In this document: in pieces, positions 60,967-64,000 of the stretch
How the letters are laid out: every line of letters starts with the position of its first letter
Numbering within the stretch: the stretch's first letter is position 1
Origin: Hymenobacter jeollabukensis
GTDB lineage: Bacteria > Bacteroidota > Bacteroidia > Cytophagales > Hymenobacteraceae
DNA length: 64,000 nt
Direction of reading: 5' to 3'
Assembly (NCBI RefSeq): GCF_005771675.1
Contig: NZ_VAJM01000003.1
Location: forward strand, 434,001-498,000
Notes under the pieces: generated by a model
What the model was told of the DNA's origin: nothing
Database searches by the model: none
The model's input: only the letters and a program-made list of their open reading frames with translations
Made by a program: the position numbers and the translations under genes

Positions 60967-61527
60967 CTACGCCAGCACCTGCACCGCCGCCGGGTCGTAG
61001 AGCTGCTGCCAGTCGCGGCGCAGGATGGCGTAGAGCAGCTCGTCCTCGAACTCGCCCGCGTCGTTCAGGCCCGATTCGCGCATGCGGCCCTCGTACTGAA
61101 AGCCGGGCGTTTTCTCGATGGAGTGGCGCGAGGCCAGGTTTGATACCCGAAAGCCGGTGGCCACGCGGTTCAGCCCCAATAGCTCGAAGGCCAGGTAGAA
61201 GAGGTGCGGCTTGCTGCGCGGCGTGATGCCCCGGCCGCGCATGTGCTCAAACACGTCGGCGCCGGTGCTGCCGCTGCGCTCCTCCCAGCTGTCGACGGTG
61301 AGCAGGGTCATGCCGGCCAGCGCGGGGCCCAGGCAGGAGTAGAAGCCGAAGTTGGTGCGGCGGCCCTGCCGGTCGTACTGCGGCAGGTAGCTGCGAAACA
61401 GCTCGTCGAGCATGCCGTGCGAATCGGGGTGGCCCTGAAACCGCGTGGCAATATCGGCCAGGTTGTCCTCGTTGATCAGGTGCAGGGTGATGCCGTCGGA
61501 ATGCAGGGCGCGGAACGTGGGTATCAT
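60967..61527 (-). CDS. GNAT-family N-acetyltransferase, RimJ/RimL-like
   Basis: A 186-residue protein with a GNAT pattern: ITLHLINEDNLADIATRF at the start, LFYLAFELLGLNRVATGFRV and SNLASRHSIEKTPGFQYEGR at the end, as in RimJ/RimL enzymes that acetylate N-terminal alanine or serine of ribosomal proteins or small amines. The usual Q/R-x-x-G-x-G/A acetyl-CoA loop is weak (MRGRGITPRS), so the activity is less sure. Cytoplasmic. Confidence 0.75.
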   Translation of the reverse strand: MIPTFRALHSDGITLHLINEDNLADIATRFQGHPDSHGMLDELFRSYLPQYDRQGRRTNFGFYSCLGPALAGMTLLTVDSWEERSGSTGADVFEHMRGRGITPRSKPHLFYLAFELLGLNRVATGFRVSNLASRHSIEKTPGFQYEGRMRESGLNDAGEFEDELLYAILRRDWQQLYDPAAVQVLA

Positions 61528-61571
61528 GGCGGCGGGCGGGTAGTGCAGGCTGAAAATACCACCCGCGCCGC

Positions 61572-62282
61572 TTAATCGGCCAGCAGCGCTACCAGTTCAG
61601 TTACCAGGGCCGCGTCGGTTTCCCACCGCTCGGCGCCGAATAGGCTGACGGGCTGCGGGCCGGTGATGCGCCGTTTGGCGCTGGTATGCAGCTCTTCGGC
61701 GCCGGTGGCCGCGGCAATGGCCCGCACGTTGGCGGCCGTAATGCCCGCGCCCGGCATGATGACGAAGCGCCCGGCGGCCTGCCGCACCAGTGCGGCCAAG
61801 CGGGCCACGCCAGCCTCGGCCGTGGCCGCGCCGCCCGAGGTCAGCACGCGCCGGCAGCCGAGGCCGATAACGTCCTCCAGCGCGGCGGCCTGGTCGGGGC
61901 AGTCGTCGAAGGCGCGGTGGAAGGTTACGGGCAGCGGACCGGCGGCTTCCAGGAGCGGGCGGCAGGCGGCTACGTCCACGCGGCCTTCTGGGGTGAGGAC
62001 GCCCAGCACTACGCCGGCGGCGCCCAGCTCCCGGCACAGCTCGATGTCGGCCCGCATGATGGCCAGCTCGCCCGCGTCGTACACGAAATGGCCGGGGCGG
62101 GGGCGAATGAGCACGAACACCGGAATCGTCAGCTCCCGCAGCACCTGCCGCAGCAGGCCGTAGCTGGGCGTGATGCCGCCCTGCTCCAGGTTCTGGCACA
62201 GCTCGATGCGGTGCGCCCCGCCGGCCTGCGCCGCCCGCGCCGAGTGCAACGACGCGGCGCAGATTTCCAGCCGGCGGCTCAC
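61572..62282 (-). CDS. cutC: Copper homeostasis protein CutC
   Basis: A 236-residue TIM-barrel protein: LEICAASLHSARAAQAGGAH, RIELCQNLEQGGITPSYGLL, RPRPGHFVYDAGE, TFHRAFDDC, VLTSGG, IMPGAGITAANV, ELHTSAKR. CutC proteins bind copper in some species, although the role is debated. The start is GTG 62282, overlapping the TGA of the upstream gene as GTGA (62279-62282), so translation is probably coupled. The much longer frame upstream lies within the asparaginase gene and is a shadow. Confidence 0.9.
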   Translation of the reverse strand: MSRRLEICAASLHSARAAQAGGAHRIELCQNLEQGGITPSYGLLRQVLRELTIPVFVLIRPRPGHFVYDAGELAIMRADIELCRELGAAGVVLGVLTPEGRVDVAACRPLLEAAGPLPVTFHRAFDDCPDQAAALEDVIGLGCRRVLTSGGAATAEAGVARLAALVRQAAGRFVIMPGAGITAANVRAIAAATGAEELHTSAKRRITGPQPVSLFGAERWETDAALVTELVALLAD

Positions 62283-63304
62283 TTGAGCAGGTACTCGCTG
62301 TCGAGCAGCGTGTTTTTGCCGTCGGCGGTCTGCACGGCGTAGTTGAAGCCTTTCTGCAGGGCGTAGGCGCCGTATTCGCCGCGGTTGTTCAGCGCGATGA
62401 AGCAGACCTGAATGTCGCGGGCTTTGCTGCCCTTGATGCGCGCCACCCGTTCGATGGCGGCTTTGCAGGCGGCTTTCGGGCTCAGGCCCTGGCGCATCAG
62501 CTCCACGATGAGGCTGGCCCCGGCAATGCGGATGACGTCCTCGCCCTGCCCGGTAGCGGCGGCGGCGCCCACCTCGTTGTCCACGTACAGGCCCGAGCCG
62601 ATCAGCGGGGAGTCGCCCACGCGGCCGCGCATCTTGAAGGCCATGCCGCTGGTGGTGCAGCTGCCGCTGAGGTTGCCGCGCGCGTCCTGGGCCAGCATGG
62701 CAATAGTGTCGTGGTTGTGCTTGCCGCCGACCGGGCCCACCGGCCGCCGGTCGGAGTTTTCGACGTTGATGACCGGCTTGTAATGGCTGGTTTTCAGCCA
62801 TTCGCGGTAGTCTTTCTCGGCATCGGCGCTAAGCTTATTGGGCTCCAGCGGAAAACCCTGGGCCAGGGCAAACTGCTGGGCACCCTCGCCCACCAGCAGC
62901 ACGTGCGGGGTGCGCTCCATCACGCGGCGCGCCACGCTGATGGGGTGCTTGATGCGCTCCAGCGCCGCCACGCCCCCGCAGTTGAACTGCTCGTCCATGA
63001 TGCAGGCGTCGAGCGTGACGCGGCCGTCGCGGTCGGGGCGGCCACCCAGGCCCACGCAGCAGCCGATTTCATTCTCGGTTACCATCACGCCGGCCTCCAC
63101 CGCGTCGAGGGCGCGGCCGCCGGGCTGCAGCACCTTCCAGGCGCCCTGGTTGGCGTTGATGCCCGCATCCCAGGTGGAAATAACGACGGGCTTGCCGACA
63201 GCGGCGCGGGGCGCGGGGCGGGCGGCCTCGGCCAGGGCCTGGCCGGTGGCCAGCGCGGCCAAGCCGGCGGCCGAGGTTTGAAGGAATTTTCGGCGGTTTG
63301 GCAT
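62279..63304 (-). CDS. N4-(beta-N-acetylglucosaminyl)-L-asparaginase-like Ntn hydrolase with Tat signal
   Basis: A 341-residue protein. It begins MPNRRKFLQTSAAGLAALAT, a Tat signal. The glycosylasparaginase core shows STWDAGINANQGAWKVLQ, GGRPDRDGRVTLDACIMDE, and the autocatalytic cleavage site HNHDTIAML with nucleophile Thr200. Flavobacterial members cleave the GlcNAc-Asn bond of glycoprotein fragments in the periplasm. Isoaspartyl or asparaginase activity is an alternative. Its stop overlaps the GTG of cutC. The frame extends to 63667, but ATG 63304 begins the Tat signal. Confidence 0.92.
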   Translation of the reverse strand: MPNRRKFLQTSAAGLAALATGQALAEAARPAPRAAVGKPVVISTWDAGINANQGAWKVLQPGGRALDAVEAGVMVTENEIGCCVGLGGRPDRDGRVTLDACIMDEQFNCGGVAALERIKHPISVARRVMERTPHVLLVGEGAQQFALAQGFPLEPNKLSADAEKDYREWLKTSHYKPVINVENSDRRPVGPVGGKHNHDTIAMLAQDARGNLSGSCTTSGMAFKMRGRVGDSPLIGSGLYVDNEVGAAAATGQGEDVIRIAGASLIVELMRQGLSPKAACKAAIERVARIKGSKARDIQVCFIALNNRGEYGAYALQKGFNYAVQTADGKNTLLDSEYLLK

Positions 63305-63439
63305 GGGGCAGGTGAGCGGATAAGCTGGGCGCGAAAGAACGAAAGATTCCGGCGCTTTGCCTTGTCCGGACTGCCAGCGGAGCAGTGGCCCGCTGCGTCT
63401 GCTCTTAGCCGCCGCAGGCGGCGGCCAGCCGCAACAGCG

Positions 63440-63483
63440 GCGTGCCGGCCCGGGCGTCAGCGAAGACGACCAAGCCGGCACGC
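63440..63483 (-). terminator. Possible terminator after the OmpA-family gene
   Basis: Ten-base perfect arms GCGTGCCGGC (63440-63449) and complement (63474-63483) with a 24-base loop, 31 bases downstream of the minus-strand stop. No clear T run. Confidence 0.45.
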
Positions 63484-63513
63484 AATTGCTGGCAGAGCTA
63501 AGCGAAGGGGCAG

Positions 63514-64000
63514 CTACGAGATGATAACCTCCACCCGGCGGTTTTGCTGGCGGCCGGCGGGGTTGTCGGAGCCGTCGGGGCGGGCGTTGGGCGCCACGGG
63601 GTTGGCTTCGCCGTAGCCCTTCACCTGAATCTGCCCGCCGGCGTTGGCGCCGTGCTGCTGCAGCCAATCGGCAATGGCCTGGGCGCGGCGCTGCGAGAGG
63701 GTGAGGTTGTAGGCGTCGTTGCCCTTGGCGTCGGTGTAGCCGTTGATGACCACCCGGCTCTTGGTATACTGCTTCACCACCTCGGCCAGCTTCTGCAGCG
63801 TGGGGCCGGCTTCGGGCTTGATGTCGGCCTTGTCGAAGTCGAAGAGCACGTCGGCGTTGAAGTTGATGACCAAGCCCATGTCGGTCATCGTCGCACCCAG
63901 GTCGCTGGCCGCCCCCGACAGGTCGCTGACGACGCCGGTGAGCTTCTGACCCCGGTCGACGGCCGGTGCGTTTTGGGCGGTGGTAGCCGCGGGCGTTTCG
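63514..64000 (-). CDS. OmpA-family protein, C-terminal part (start beyond window)
   Basis: The frame is open to the window edge; upstream codons read ETPAATTAQNAPAVDRG before MTDMGLVINF. The visible 161 residues contain a complete OmpA-like peptidoglycan-binding domain: LFDFDKADIKPEA, INGYTDAKGNDAYNLTLSQR, ADWLQQHGAN, VKGYGEANPVAPN and RQQNRRVEVIIS. It should anchor the outer membrane to peptidoglycan. The N-terminal part is not visible, so the full architecture is unknown. Confidence 0.9.
   Translation of the reverse strand, partial: ETPAATTAQNAPAVDRGQKLTGVVSDLSGAASDLGATMTDMGLVINFNADVLFDFDKADIKPEAGPTLQKLAEVVKQYTKSRVVINGYTDAKGNDAYNLTLSQRRAQAIADWLQQHGANAGGQIQVKGYGEANPVAPNARPDGSDNPAGRQQNRRVEVIIS

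Noticed and set aside
61572-62801. 409-codon frame joining the CutC region to an upstream extension
   Set aside because: The extension lies in an alternate frame of the asparaginase gene; CutC starts at GTG 62282.

Overview
The window is GC-rich chromosomal DNA from a member of the Bacteroidota, most likely Hymenobacter or a close relative (Cytophagales). This is inferred from six predicted type IX secretion (T9SS) cargo proteins with a C-terminal sorting domain, SusC-independent outer-membrane barrels with Bacteroidota-type architecture, DUF4136, DUF2141, GEVED, PKD-like and fasciclin proteins, start codons mostly lacking a Shine-Dalgarno sequence, and AT-rich intergenic promoter regions. 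I saw no rRNA, tRNA, CRISPR array, phage or complete insertion sequence.

Layout. 1-11.4 kb: the 3' end of a BamA-like surface protein, a giant T9SS-sorted protein of 2686 residues, and a DUF6268 barrel. 11.6-19.3 kb, all minus strand: polyphosphate kinase, a SixA-type phosphatase, two paralogous secreted M43 metalloproteases and HflX. 19.4-23 kb: an in-frame GNAT/cytochrome c fusion and a secreted GH5-like hydrolase. 23.4-27.7 kb: a tandem array of three barrel genes with nearly identical first two thirds and strongly divergent tails, followed by a frameshifted T9SS protein whose 5' end is copied into the spacers of the array. 28-31 kb: glycosyltransferase, RfbC and MurF (envelope polysaccharide and peptidoglycan). 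31-36 kb: an FG-GAP T9SS protein, then an aminotransferase and omega-amidase pair that fits methionine salvage. 36-40 kb: a soluble six-PAS histidine kinase divergent from two small STAS-like paralogues. 40-49 kb: a protease-like/beta-propeller/barrel protein, a fasciclin protein, MsrA, a DUF4136 lipoprotein, a KgtP-like permease and a further T9SS protein. 49-64 kb: a PaaE-type reductase, two more STAS-like paralogues, an alpha/beta hydrolase, a Gfo/Idh/MocA protein, DsbA/FrnE, START, DoxX with a divergent GlxA-type regulator, GNAT, CutC, a glycosylasparaginase-like protein, and the C-terminal part of an OmpA-family protein.

The most unusual parts are (i) the tandem barrel array with conserved-variable-conserved structure and relic start sequences, which looks like a cassette system that diversifies a surface protein; (ii) the GNAT/cytochrome c lipoprotein fusion; (iii) a family of four small STAS-like proteins within 16 kb; and (iv) several unrelated families of long intergenic inverted repeats, among them a perfect 56-bp palindrome. 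All gene functions are assigned by reading motifs and domain order by eye. No database search was run.
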